From positions 1 to 12,326 of the forward strand of contig JBJMSU010000060.1 in NCBI GenBank assembly GCA_045801465.1: 12,326 nt of DNA, read 5' to 3'. Numbering within the stretch: position 1 is the stretch's first letter; each line of letters starts with the position of its first letter. The notes under the pieces were generated by a model that saw only the letters and a program-made list of their open reading frames with translations, did no database searches and had not been told where the DNA came from. This stretch comes from DATFWC01 sp045801465. Its GTDB lineage: Bacteria > Pseudomonadota > Alphaproteobacteria > Rhizobiales > Xanthobacteraceae. The position numbers and the translations under genes are program-made. This document shows positions 1 through 6,822 of the stretch, one piece after another.

Positions 1-761
1 AACAGCGAGAAGTACGCGACATCGAAGCGCAGCAGCGTGGGAACGAGCCGCCAGTCCGCCTCGGTAATCCGGTTGCCGACGAGGTAGCGCTGGCGTGACA
101 GCCGCGCCTCGAGCTCATCGAGGGTGGCAAAGAGCGCGTCGAACGCGGCCTCGTAGGCGGCCTGCGACTTCGCGAAGCCGCAGCGGTATACGCCGTTGTT
201 GACGTTGGCGTAGATCGTTTCGTTGAGGCGGTCGATCTCGGGGCGTAGCGCGGCGGGAAAGAAAACCGTGTCATCGCCGGCGATGCCGCGGAACTCACTG
301 TTGAGCATGCGGATGATCTCGGACGATTCGTTGTTGACGATCCGCCGCGTCTTGGTGTCCCACAGCGTCGGCACCGTCACCTTGCCGGTGTAGTGCGGGT
401 CGGTCGCCGTATAGGCCTCGTGCAGGTAGTGGAAGCCGTTGACGGTGTCCGGCGTGCACTCGGGAAACGCCGGGTTGTTCTCGAACGTCCAGCCCTGCTC
501 GCGCATCCCGGGGATCGCGTACGCGACCGTGATCACGCGATCGAGCTTCTTGATCGCGCGATAGATCAGCGTGCGGTGCGCCCACGGGCAGTTATAGGCG
601 ACATAGAGGTGATAGCGCCCCGCCTCGGCCTTGTAGCCCGACGACCCGTCGGCCGTGATGCGGTCGCGAAAGCGGCTGTCGACGCGCTTGAACTCGCCGT
701 CCTTCGGGTACTCGACCGGAAGCTCCTCGTCGCGCCACTCACCATTGATCAGCACACCCAT
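1..761 (-). CDS. Glutathionyl-hydroquinone reductase (Xi-class GST), partial
   Basis: By family, this cytosolic enzyme uses glutathione to reduce S-glutathionyl-hydroquinones to free hydroquinones (YqjG/PcpF/Ecm4 group). The visible 253 residues begin MGVLINGEWRDEELP and contain the thioredoxin-fold active-site motif YNCPWAHR with the nucleophile at Cys58. CPWA is the signature that separates this family from ordinary GSTs. Other typical segments are AYAIPGMREQGW, the KVTVPTLWD cis-Pro region, and NNESSEIIRMLNSEF, which forms the glutathione-binding edge. The helical C-terminal domain has begun (ETIYANVNNGVYRCGFAKSQ, ITEADWRLVPTLLRFD). The family is usually about 310-330 residues, so roughly 60-80 are missing past the left edge. 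The ATG at 759-761 follows an AAAGGA ribosome-binding site. It starts 12 bp after the stop of the binding-protein gene, so co-transcription is likely. No frameshift is seen. Family assignment is firm; the physiological substrate is unknown. Confidence 0.93.
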   Translation of the reverse strand, partial: MGVLINGEWRDEELPVEYPKDGEFKRVDSRFRDRITADGSSGYKAEAGRYHLYVAYNCPWAHRTLIYRAIKKLDRVITVAYAIPGMREQGWTFENNPAFPECTPDTVNGFHYLHEAYTATDPHYTGKVTVPTLWDTKTRRIVNNESSEIIRMLNSEFRGIAGDDTVFFPAALRPEIDRLNETIYANVNNGVYRCGFAKSQAAYEAAFDALFATLDELEARLSRQRYLVGNRITEADWRLVPTLLRFDVAYFSL

Positions 762-773
762 GGCTTAATCCTT

Positions 774-1697
774 TCACCCGGCCCACAACGAGCTGAATTG
801 GCCGGCGACGACCTCCTCATAGGGGACATCATCCTTGAGAATACCAAGTTCACGCGCGAACTGGTTCATGCCGGCGACAAATGTTCGTGAGATCGAGGCG
901 TCGTAGAAGGGCAGGTCGCGGCGGATCAATTCGGCGATCAGCTCGGCTTCGGTCGGCGGAAACAGCTTGCGCCCGACCTGCGTGGCGAGGGTCACGTCTT
1001 TCTTCAGCGCCGCCTGCGTGGCGACGATCGCCCGCACGGCGGCGGCAGCCGCTTCGGGCGAGCTCTCGATCAGCCGCTGCGTCGCGGCGATGGCGGCACA
1101 AGTGTAATTGAAGCAGCCTTTCGGTCCGTCGCCGCGGCGCACGTCCAGCACCACCGTGCCGACGCCGCGCCGGACCGCCACCTCGGCGCCCATGCCGTTC
1201 GCCCAGAAGCCGTCGATCTGGCGTGCCTCAAGCGCGCGTGCGGCGGTGACGCCGAAATTGACCCCGGCGCCGGCCGCCCCCGGAACCGGGGCGATTTTGA
1301 CCCCGTCGCGCGTAAGATCGATGCCGGCTTCGACCAGCAGCCGGCGCAAGCCCATTTCCACCCATGGCGCGGCGCCGATGCTGCGTCCCTTCACGCTCGC
1401 GATGTCGCCGCGCCGCGCTTCAAGATCGGCGTGCATGACCAGGAACCAGTACATGCCTTGCGCCTGGGCGCAGAGGAGCTTGACGCCTCGCCACTCGGGA
1501 AAGGCCGAGAGCGCCGAATGCGCCGAGCCGCCGACGAAATCGACGGCACCGTCGCGCAGCGCCGCATAGGCCTTGTCGACCGGAAAGATCAGTTCGAGGG
1601 TGACGTCGAGCCCCTCGCGCTTGAAGCAGCCAAGCTCGACCGCCGCGACCGCCGGAAAATAGGAGTTCGAAATGATGTCGGGCACGGCCAGCTTCAC
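774..1697 (-). CDS. NMT1/THI5-like substrate-binding protein, no signal peptide
   Basis: A 307-residue protein with the periplasmic-binding fold of the NMT1/THI5/SsuA type, the family that binds thiamine precursors, sulfonates or nitrate-like ligands for ABC importers. Visible hallmarks are VPDIISNSYFPAVAAVELGCFKREGLDVTLEL at the N-terminus, then AALRDGAVDFVGGSAHSALSAFPEW, VKGRSIGAAPWVEMGLRRLL in the middle, and LEARQIDGFWANG. The start is a GTG preceded by GGGGA with a 7-nt spacer. The frame stays open for 38 more codons upstream, but that stretch is an intergenic palindromic repeat and is rejected as coding. From this start there is no hydrophobic leader or lipobox: the binding fold begins almost at residue 1. 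No permease or ATPase gene is visible nearby. It may be a cytosolic ligand-binding or enzyme-like member (THI5-like) or may have lost export. It lies between the amidase and the glutathionyl-hydroquinone reductase on the same strand, so a catabolic link is possible but unproven. Confidence 0.82.
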   Translation of the reverse strand: MKLAVPDIISNSYFPAVAAVELGCFKREGLDVTLELIFPVDKAYAALRDGAVDFVGGSAHSALSAFPEWRGVKLLCAQAQGMYWFLVMHADLEARRGDIASVKGRSIGAAPWVEMGLRRLLVEAGIDLTRDGVKIAPVPGAAGAGVNFGVTAARALEARQIDGFWANGMGAEVAVRRGVGTVVLDVRRGDGPKGCFNYTCAAIAATQRLIESSPEAAAAAVRAIVATQAALKKDVTLATQVGRKLFPPTEAELIAELIRRDLPFYDASISRTFVAGMNQFARELGILKDDVPYEEVVAGQFSSLWAG

Positions 1698-1704
1698 GAT
1701 GGAG

Positions 1705-1709
1705 TCCCC
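1705..1709 (-). promoter_or_regulatory. Ribosome-binding site fixing a GTG start
   Basis: On the minus strand, GGGGA lies 7 nt before the GTG at 1695-1697. It is the only plausible Shine-Dalgarno near the conserved N-terminus of the binding protein. It sits between the repeat element and the gene, which supports this short start over the longer open frame. Confidence 0.55.
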
Positions 1710-1727
1710 ATGACCTCTCGCGTCGTC

Positions 1728-1811
1728 ATGGCCGGGCTTGTCCCGGCCATCTCGCTCAGGATGGCACCGCCTTGCGATCCTAAGCGGGATGCCCGGCACA
1801 AGGCCGGGCAT
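1728..1811. repeat. Three-hairpin intergenic palindromic repeat (copy 1)
   Basis: Three inverted repeats lie in a row. ATGGCCGGG at 1728-1736 pairs perfectly with 1742-1750 (5-nt loop). CGCTCAGGAT at 1753-1762 pairs with 1777-1786 with one mismatch. ATGCCCGGC at 1789-1797 pairs perfectly with 1803-1811 (5-nt loop). The element fills most of the 130-bp gap between the amidase stop and the GTG of the binding protein. Translated in either direction it gives phrases such as MAGLVPAI and KPGHDD, which from memory recur as spurious N-termini in Bradyrhizobium-type annotations. The layout and the central CGCTCAGG arm match the element at 6823-6941. There is no T-tract, so a classical terminator is unlikely; a role in mRNA stabilisation or attenuation is possible. 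Confidence 0.8.
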
Positions 1812-1827
1812 GACGGGTGGAAAATCC

Positions 1828-3231
1828 TCAACGAGACTTCGCCGGCCCGAGCGCGTCTTCGATCCACGCCGCCATCGCGAATGTGCCGGCGTCGCCGTGC
1901 TCGAAGCCCATCACCTGGAAGCCGAGCGGCAGCCCGTCGACACGGAACAGCGGCAGCGAAATGGCGGGCGTGCCGAGCAGCGATGCCGGGACCGCGAACG
2001 AAGCGTCGCCGGTCCAGCCTAACCCGCGCGGCGCCGGCCCGGGCGCCGCGAGCGTGATGCAGGCATCGCAGACGGTGGCGAGCTCAGCCCAGACCTGACG
2101 GATGCTGGCGCGTTCGGTCAGCAGGCCACGATAGTCGTCGAGGGTCATTGCCTCGGCCTTGGCGAGACGCTCGAGGGCGAGCCGGCTCAATTTGCCGGCA
2201 TCGCGCGCCCGGTACGTGTTGAGCGGCCAGCGCCCTTCCCAGTCATTGATGCGGTTGGAGATGGAGGTTGCCTGATCGAGCGCGGCCTCGACGGCCGCAA
2301 CTTTCGGCTCGTCATGGCGCGTGCGCACATCGATCCCGAGCGCCTTGAGGCGTGCGACCGCCTCTTCGATCGCCTGCTTGGCTGCCGCCTCGGCAACGCT
2401 CCAGCCTGCAGTTTCGAGCAACGCCAGCCGCTGCGGCTGCTTGGCCGCTGGGGCCCGGTCGGGCCCGAACAGCCCCGGATAGCCGGGGTCGCCGCCGGCG
2501 CGCACGGCGATCTCGTTCGCCACCTGCCAGGCGTCCTCCAGGTTTGCCGCCAAGACGCCGGTGCAGCTCTGGCTCAGACCGTCATGACTGCCGCCGCGGT
2601 TGAGCGCCCCGAGGGTGGGCTTGAAGCCGAAGCAGCCGCAGAAGCTCGCCGGCCTGATGGTCGAGCCAATCACCTGGGTGCCGAGGGCGGCGCTCACCAT
2701 GCCGGTCACCACCGCTGCCGCCGAGCCGCTGCTCGAGCCGCCGGGCGTACGTTCGACGTCCCAGGGATTGCGCGTGCCGCGCGGCTCGCGCGCCGCGAAC
2801 TCGGTGGTCACGGTCTTGCCGAGGATCACGGCGCCGGCCTCACGCAGCGCCGCAACGCTTGCGGCGTCGCGATCGGAGCGCCACCCGGCGTAGAGGGGCG
2901 AGCCGTTCTCGGTCGGCATGTCGATCGTTTCGATGATGTCCTTGATGCCGAGCGGCATGCCGTCGAGGGGCGAGAGCGGCCGGCCTTCGCGCCAGCGCCG
3001 GCTCGACGCATCCGCGGCCGCGCGCGCGCCGTCGATGTTGAGGTTGACGAACGCGTCGATCCGCGGCTCCCAATGATCGAGCGCCGCCAGGCAGCGCTCG
3101 AGGAAATCGCGCGGCGTATCGCTGCCGGCGGCGAATTGCGGCTGTACCGCCAGGAAGGGGCGCAGCGCGGGGAGTTCGTCGAGCTCAAGTGCCGGCGCCG
3201 CGCTGCTGTCTTGTGCCTTCGCCATGATCAT
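1828..3231 (-). CDS. Amidase (amidase-signature family)
   Basis: A 467-residue serine amidohydrolase of the amidase-signature family, hydrolysing a C-N amide bond; the family includes GatA, bacterial acylamidases and allophanate hydrolase. The Ser-cisSer-Lys triad is visible: Lys97 in GMPLGIKDII, cis-Ser166 in PGGSSSGSAAAV, and nucleophile Ser190 in QVIGSTIRPAS. The 69- and 24-residue spacings match those I recall for malonamidase E2. The glycine/serine-rich signature is followed by FCGCFGFKPT. The oxyanion segment reads GTQVIGS rather than the usual GTDTGGS, a modest divergence. Length is normal for stand-alone amidases. There is no signal peptide, so it is cytosolic. The start ATG at 3229-3231 has GAGGG 6 nt upstream; a second in-frame ATG at 3223-3225 is a possible alternative. 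It is the first gene of a leftward group with the binding protein and the glutathionyl-hydroquinone reductase, 130 bp downstream across a repeat. The substrate cannot be read from sequence. A GatA role is unlikely because no gatB or gatC is near. Confidence 0.92.
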   Translation of the reverse strand: MIMAKAQDSSAAPALELDELPALRPFLAVQPQFAAGSDTPRDFLERCLAALDHWEPRIDAFVNLNIDGARAAADASSRRWREGRPLSPLDGMPLGIKDIIETIDMPTENGSPLYAGWRSDRDAASVAALREAGAVILGKTVTTEFAAREPRGTRNPWDVERTPGGSSSGSAAAVVTGMVSAALGTQVIGSTIRPASFCGCFGFKPTLGALNRGGSHDGLSQSCTGVLAANLEDAWQVANEIAVRAGGDPGYPGLFGPDRAPAAKQPQRLALLETAGWSVAEAAAKQAIEEAVARLKALGIDVRTRHDEPKVAAVEAALDQATSISNRINDWEGRWPLNTYRARDAGKLSRLALERLAKAEAMTLDDYRGLLTERASIRQVWAELATVCDACITLAAPGPAPRGLGWTGDASFAVPASLLGTPAISLPLFRVDGLPLGFQVMGFEHGDAGTFAMAAWIEDALGPAKSR

Positions 3232-3607
3232 TACTTGCCCTCGTCAATCCAGAGCTTCGTCACAACTTCATCCCTCCCCCGAAGGGGAGGGTGGTCGGCC
3301 GAAGGCCAACCGGGTGGGGGAAAAGCGAGCGCTGCGCATCATCGTGCAACGAGTGAATAGATCGCAGACCCCACCCGGCCTCGCTTCGCTCGGCCACCCT
3401 CCCCTTTCAGGGGAGGGATAGAGCAAGCGGCGCCACCCGTAATCTCTCACCACTCAGCGTTTAAGGCGGTGAGACGAAAATCGATTATACGGCGGAGTTG
3501 CGCTGTCCACAGGCTTTCTTTCGCCCGCCTTGAAGTACCCGCATGTCAGGCGCGATTCTTGCCCCCGATTCGCGTGCCGAGAAGGCATGGCGAAGCGGGC
3601 GGATTGC
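3232..3607. other. Divergent intergenic region with promoters not resolved
   Basis: This 376-bp gap separates the leftward amidase from the rightward nuclease-helicase, so both promoters should lie here. Its core (3272-3417) is an inverted-repeat element. The unique flanks are 3232-3271 and 3418-3607. The relatively A/T-rich stretch 3461-3490 (TTAAGG to GATTATAC) could hold the helicase promoter, but I see no convincing -35/-10 pair. No small gene is supported. Confidence 0.4.
3272..3417. repeat. Inverted-repeat element with G/C-rich terminal hairpins
   Basis: Each end carries a perfect hairpin: CCCTCCCC at 3272-3279 with GGGGAGGG at 3284-3291 (CGAA loop), and CCCTCCCC at 3397-3404 with GGGGAGGG at 3410-3417 (TTTCA loop). 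The two ends also pair with each other over longer arms, for example CCGGGTGGGG at 3310-3319 with CCCCACCCGG at 3369-3378, plus the GGCCGAAGGCC and GCTTCGCTCGGCC segments. About 50 bp of unpaired centre remains. Translation gives phrases like SPEGEGGRPKANRVG, which from memory is a common artefact of a dispersed element in Hyphomicrobiales. It has MITE-like architecture but no transposase. It sits between divergent genes and so might affect either promoter. Confidence 0.8.
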
Positions 3608-6600
3608 ATGCGCTTCCACGCGGACTTGCACGTCCATTCCAAATATTCCCGCGCCACCAGCCGGGACCTCGATCTCGAGCACCTCGCCTATTGGGCGTGC
3701 CGCAAGGGCATCGGCGTGGTGGCGACCGGCGACTTCACCCATCCGGCCTGGTCGGCCGAGCTCAAGGCCAAGCTCGTCCCCGCCGAGCCGGGGCTGTTTC
3801 GGCTGCACAGCGAGATCGAGCGGGCCATCGCCGACAAGCTCCCGGCCGCCTGCCGCACGCCCGTGCGCTTCATGCTCGAGGTGGAGATCTCCACCATCTA
3901 CAAAAAGGGCGATCGGACACGCAAGATCCATCACCTGATCTATGCGCCGGATTTCGCCGCCGTCGACCGCATCTCGGCGCGTCTGGCGCGCATCGGCAAT
4001 ATCGCCTCCGACGGCCGGCCGATCCTCGGCCTCGATTCGCGCGATCTTCTGGAGATCACACTGGACGCGAGCCCGGACGCCTATCTCGTCCCGGCGCACA
4101 TCTGGACGCCGTGGTTCGCGGCGCTCGGCTCGCAGTCGGGCTTCGATTCCATCACGGAATGCTACGGCGATCTCGCCGAGCACATCTTCGCGGTGGAAAC
4201 CGGTCTGTCGTCCGATCCGCCGATGAACTGGCGGCTGTCGATGCTCGACCGTTACCGGCTGACCTCGAACTCCGACGCCCATTCGCCCGGCAAGCTCGGC
4301 CGCGAGGCCACGACCTTCGATTGCGACCTCGACTACTTCGCGATCCGGCGCGCGCTGGAAACCGGCCGCGGCTATGTCGGCACCGTCGAGTTCTTCCCCG
4401 ACGAAGGCAAGTATCATCTCGACGGCCACCGCAAGTGCGGCGTGCGGCTCACGCCGACCGAGACGCTGAAGCATGGGGGACGTTGCCCGGTGTGCGGAGC
4501 ACCGGTCACGATCGGGGTCGAGAACCGGGTCGAAGCGCTCGCCGACCGCAGCGAAGCCGACGTGGTGCCGCCGGCGACTGCCGGCGAGGTGTCCAGTCTG
4601 GTGCCGCTGCCGGAGATCTTGTCGGAAATCACCGCCAGCGGTCCGGCGACCAAGACCGTCGAGCAGAACTACAACCGCGCGATCGCCACCCTCGGCCCCG
4701 AGCTCGCCATCCTCCAGTCGGTTCCGGTCGAAGACATCAGCCGTGCCGGCTCGTCGCTCTTGGCCGAAGCCATTGCGCGGCTGCGCGCCGGTTCGGTGAT
4801 CCGCGAGCCGGGCTACGACGGCGAGTATGGCGTGATCCGCCTGTTCGCCGACGGAGAACTCAAGTGCCTGACCACCGGCGGCCTGCTGTTCGACGCGCCC
4901 GCCGCTCCGCGCAACAGGAATGTGTCGTTCCGGACGCCGCGCAGCGGCGATCCGGAATCCATGCCCCCAGCGCCCGATGTCACCGAACGGAAGGGGGATA
5001 TCGGTCCGCGGGCGACGCGTGCAATCGAAATGACCGAGCCGAACTTTTTTCTGCAGCCACGGCCTGTGGCCGAGCTTGCCCTCGCACCTGGCATTCTTGC
5101 CGCGCTCGATGAGGACCAGCGCGCCGCCGCCGGGATCGTGCACGGCGCGGTCTTGATCATGGCCGGCCCGGGCTCCGGCAAGACGCGAACCCTCACTCAC
5201 CGGATCGCCCATCTCGTCGCGGAGCATGGCGTCCCGGCGGCGCAGTGTCTGGCCGTGACGTTTACGCGGCGCGCTGCCGCCGAGATGCGGGAGCGGCTGG
5301 CAGGCCTCATTGCCGATGGCGCGGACCAGGTGGCGATCCACACATTCCATTCGCTCGGCCTGATGATTCTGCGCGAGCACCCGGACGCCGCCGGGCTGCA
5401 GCGCGGCTTTCGCATTGCGCAAGAAGGCGAACGCGTTGCGGCGCTCGCCGCGACGCTTGGCACGACCGAGGTCAGGGCGCTGCGCCTTATGCGCGCCATC
5501 TCCAAGGCCAAGCGGGCCAACACGCCGCCGGGCGGCGAGCTCGGCGCAGCGATCGCCGCCTATGCCGAGGCGCTCAGGCTCCGCAACTGGATCGACTTCG
5601 ACGACCTGATCGCCCTTGCGGTCCGCGCTTTGGAGAACCAGGTTGCGCCGCTCTATCGCGAGCGCTTCGGCTTCGTGTCGGTCGATGAGTTCCAGGATCT
5701 CGACGATCAGCAATATCGACTGCTCGGCCTGATCGCCCCGCCGCGTGCCAATCTCTGCGTCATCGGCGACGCCAATCAGGCGATCTATGGCTTCCGCGGC
5801 GCCGATTCTTCGTGCTTCGAGCGGTTCAAGCGCGAGTACGCGCCTGCGGTCGTGAGTTTGCGGCGCAACTATCGCTCGACCGGCACCATCGTGACGGCTT
5901 CCGCGCAGGTGATTGCCGGCGGCCAAGACGAGCCGATCGCCGCGATCGTGCGCGAGATGCAGGAGCGCATTGCCGTCCATGTGGCGCCCACCGAGCGGGC
6001 CGAAGCTGAGTTCGTCATCCAATCTCTCGAAGGATTGATCGGCGGGCACACGTTCTTTTCCATCGACTCTGGCCGCGCCACGGGTGCGGCCAAGAACCTG
6101 TCGTTTGCCGACGTCGCGGTGCTGTACCGGACCGAGGCGCAGTCGGCGCCGCTGTGCGAAGCCTTCTGCCGCTCCGGCATTCCGTTCAAGACGAGCTCGC
6201 ATGCGGGGCTCGCCGCCGATCCGGCAGTGGCCACGCTGCTGCGGCATCTCGACGAGCCGACCTTGCAGCCGCTGGCGGATCAGCTGCGCGTCGCAGCCGA
6301 GCGCGCGGAGCACGCCGACGAAGGTATCGATGGCGTCGCGCTGAAGACCGCGCTGCAGCGCCTGCTGGCCATCGCGGCGGCGTATGGGGCGGACCGCAGA
6401 GGTTTCCTCGACGCCGTTGCGCTGGCGAGCCAGGCCGATGTCTTCGACCGCAATGCCGACCGCGTGTCGCTGCTGACGCTGCACGCCGCCAAGGGTCTCG
6501 AATTTTCCGCGGTGTTCATCGTCGCCCTGGAAGACGGCGTGTTGCCGCTCCATTGGGGCGAGCCCGACGAGGCCACGATCGCGGAGGAGCGCCGCCTGTT

Positions 6601-6790
6601 CTACGTCGGGATGACGCGCGCCAAGGATCGCCTGATCCTGAGCCGCGCGCTTTCGCGGCACTGGCGCGGGCGCGTCCGGCAGCTCGGCCCGTCTCCGTTC
6701 CTCAGCCGCATCGAGGACGAGCTGGTGAAGCACCAGCGCTCGGGGGGCTTACGCCGCAGGCCGGAGGATCGGCAGCTGAAGCTGTTGTGA
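3608..6790 (+). CDS. Endonuclease Q-like PHP nuclease fused to UvrD/Rep helicase
   Basis: A 1060-residue fusion in one unbroken frame. Residues 1 to about 413 match endonuclease Q, a PHP-fold enzyme that nicks DNA 5' of deaminated bases and abasic sites. PHP motifs are DLHVHS (D6, H8, H10), RATSRD at 15, GDFTHP (D42, H45), LEVEIS (E91, E93), H108/H109, H164 in PAHIWTPW, and D223/H225 in SNSDAHS. A likely zinc site follows (H274, C277, C293, C296), then NRVEALADR at 306-314. A roughly 70-residue linker holds a palindrome. Residues 494-1039 form an SF1A helicase with every motif: Q504, Walker A AGPGSGKT 519-526, Ia 549-564, DEFQD 693-697, GDANQAIYGFRG from 720, LRRNYRS 751-757, TLHAAKGLEF to 966, and VGMTRAKDRL to 1009. 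The span between motifs IV and V is about 200 residues, shorter than I recall for UvrD, and the tail is short. The C-terminus QLKLL resembles a sliding-clamp-binding motif. Start is uncertain: ATG 3608 puts DLHVHS at the usual distance from the N-terminus; ATG 3587 or TTG 3530 are alternatives. Confidence 0.93.
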   Translation: MRFHADLHVHSKYSRATSRDLDLEHLAYWACRKGIGVVATGDFTHPAWSAELKAKLVPAEPGLFRLHSEIERAIADKLPAACRTPVRFMLEVEISTIYKKGDRTRKIHHLIYAPDFAAVDRISARLARIGNIASDGRPILGLDSRDLLEITLDASPDAYLVPAHIWTPWFAALGSQSGFDSITECYGDLAEHIFAVETGLSSDPPMNWRLSMLDRYRLTSNSDAHSPGKLGREATTFDCDLDYFAIRRALETGRGYVGTVEFFPDEGKYHLDGHRKCGVRLTPTETLKHGGRCPVCGAPVTIGVENRVEALADRSEADVVPPATAGEVSSLVPLPEILSEITASGPATKTVEQNYNRAIATLGPELAILQSVPVEDISRAGSSLLAEAIARLRAGSVIREPGYDGEYGVIRLFADGELKCLTTGGLLFDAPAAPRNRNVSFRTPRSGDPESMPPAPDVTERKGDIGPRATRAIEMTEPNFFLQPRPVAELALAPGILAALDEDQRAAAGIVHGAVLIMAGPGSGKTRTLTHRIAHLVAEHGVPAAQCLAVTFTRRAAAEMRERLAGLIADGADQVAIHTFHSLGLMILREHPDAAGLQRGFRIAQEGERVAALAATLGTTEVRALRLMRAISKAKRANTPPGGELGAAIAAYAEALRLRNWIDFDDLIALAVRALENQVAPLYRERFGFVSVDEFQDLDDQQYRLLGLIAPPRANLCVIGDANQAIYGFRGADSSCFERFKREYAPAVVSLRRNYRSTGTIVTASAQVIAGGQDEPIAAIVREMQERIAVHVAPTERAEAEFVIQSLEGLIGGHTFFSIDSGRATGAAKNLSFADVAVLYRTEAQSAPLCEAFCRSGIPFKTSSHAGLAADPAVATLLRHLDEPTLQPLADQLRVAAERAEHADEGIDGVALKTALQRLLAIAAAYGADRRGFLDAVALASQADVFDRNADRVSLLTLHAAKGLEFSAVFIVALEDGVLPLHWGEPDEATIAEERRLFYVGMTRAKDRLILSRALSRHWRGRVRQLGPSPFLSRIEDELVKHQRSGGLRRRPEDRQLKLL
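4928..4957. repeat. Palindrome inside the nuclease-helicase linker
   Basis: TTCCGGACGCCGC at 4928-4940, a GCA loop, and GCGGCGATCCGGAA at 4944-4957 form a near-perfect hairpin with one bulged base. It falls in codons 441-450 of the fusion gene, within the linker between nuclease and helicase. The pattern (a TTCCGG-rich arm, a G/C core, then CCGGAATCCATG) resembles, from memory, dispersed intergenic repeats of Bradyrhizobium-type genomes. The reading frame stays open through it. An in-frame capture of a palindromic repeat is the likely explanation; chance in GC-rich linker sequence cannot be excluded. Confidence 0.6.
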
Positions 6791-6822
6791 GCGTACGAGC
6801 AATGTTACGCTCATCGCTCGTC

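Noticed and set aside
1698..1811. N-terminal extension of the NMT1-like protein to an ATG at 1811
   Set aside because: The 38 extra codons are the palindromic repeat read as protein; a GTG with a good ribosome-binding site fits the conserved N-terminus.
2314..3360. A 348-codon plus-strand open frame opposite the amidase
   Set aside because: It is low-complexity and Arg/Ala-rich, antisense to the intact catalytic-triad gene, and runs into the repeat element.
3530..3607. TTG start at 3530 for the nuclease-helicase
   Set aside because: It is a weak start codon with no clear Shine-Dalgarno, adding 26 residues before the PHP motif that EndoQ proteins usually have almost at the N-terminus. It cannot be fully excluded; ATG 3587 is also possible.
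3485..6733. A 1082-codon open frame on the minus strand opposite the nuclease-helicase gene
   Set aside because: Its product is Arg/Gly/His-rich with no recognisable domain, while the plus strand carries complete EndoQ and helicase motifs. Long antisense frames are expected in GC-rich genes with G/C at third positions.
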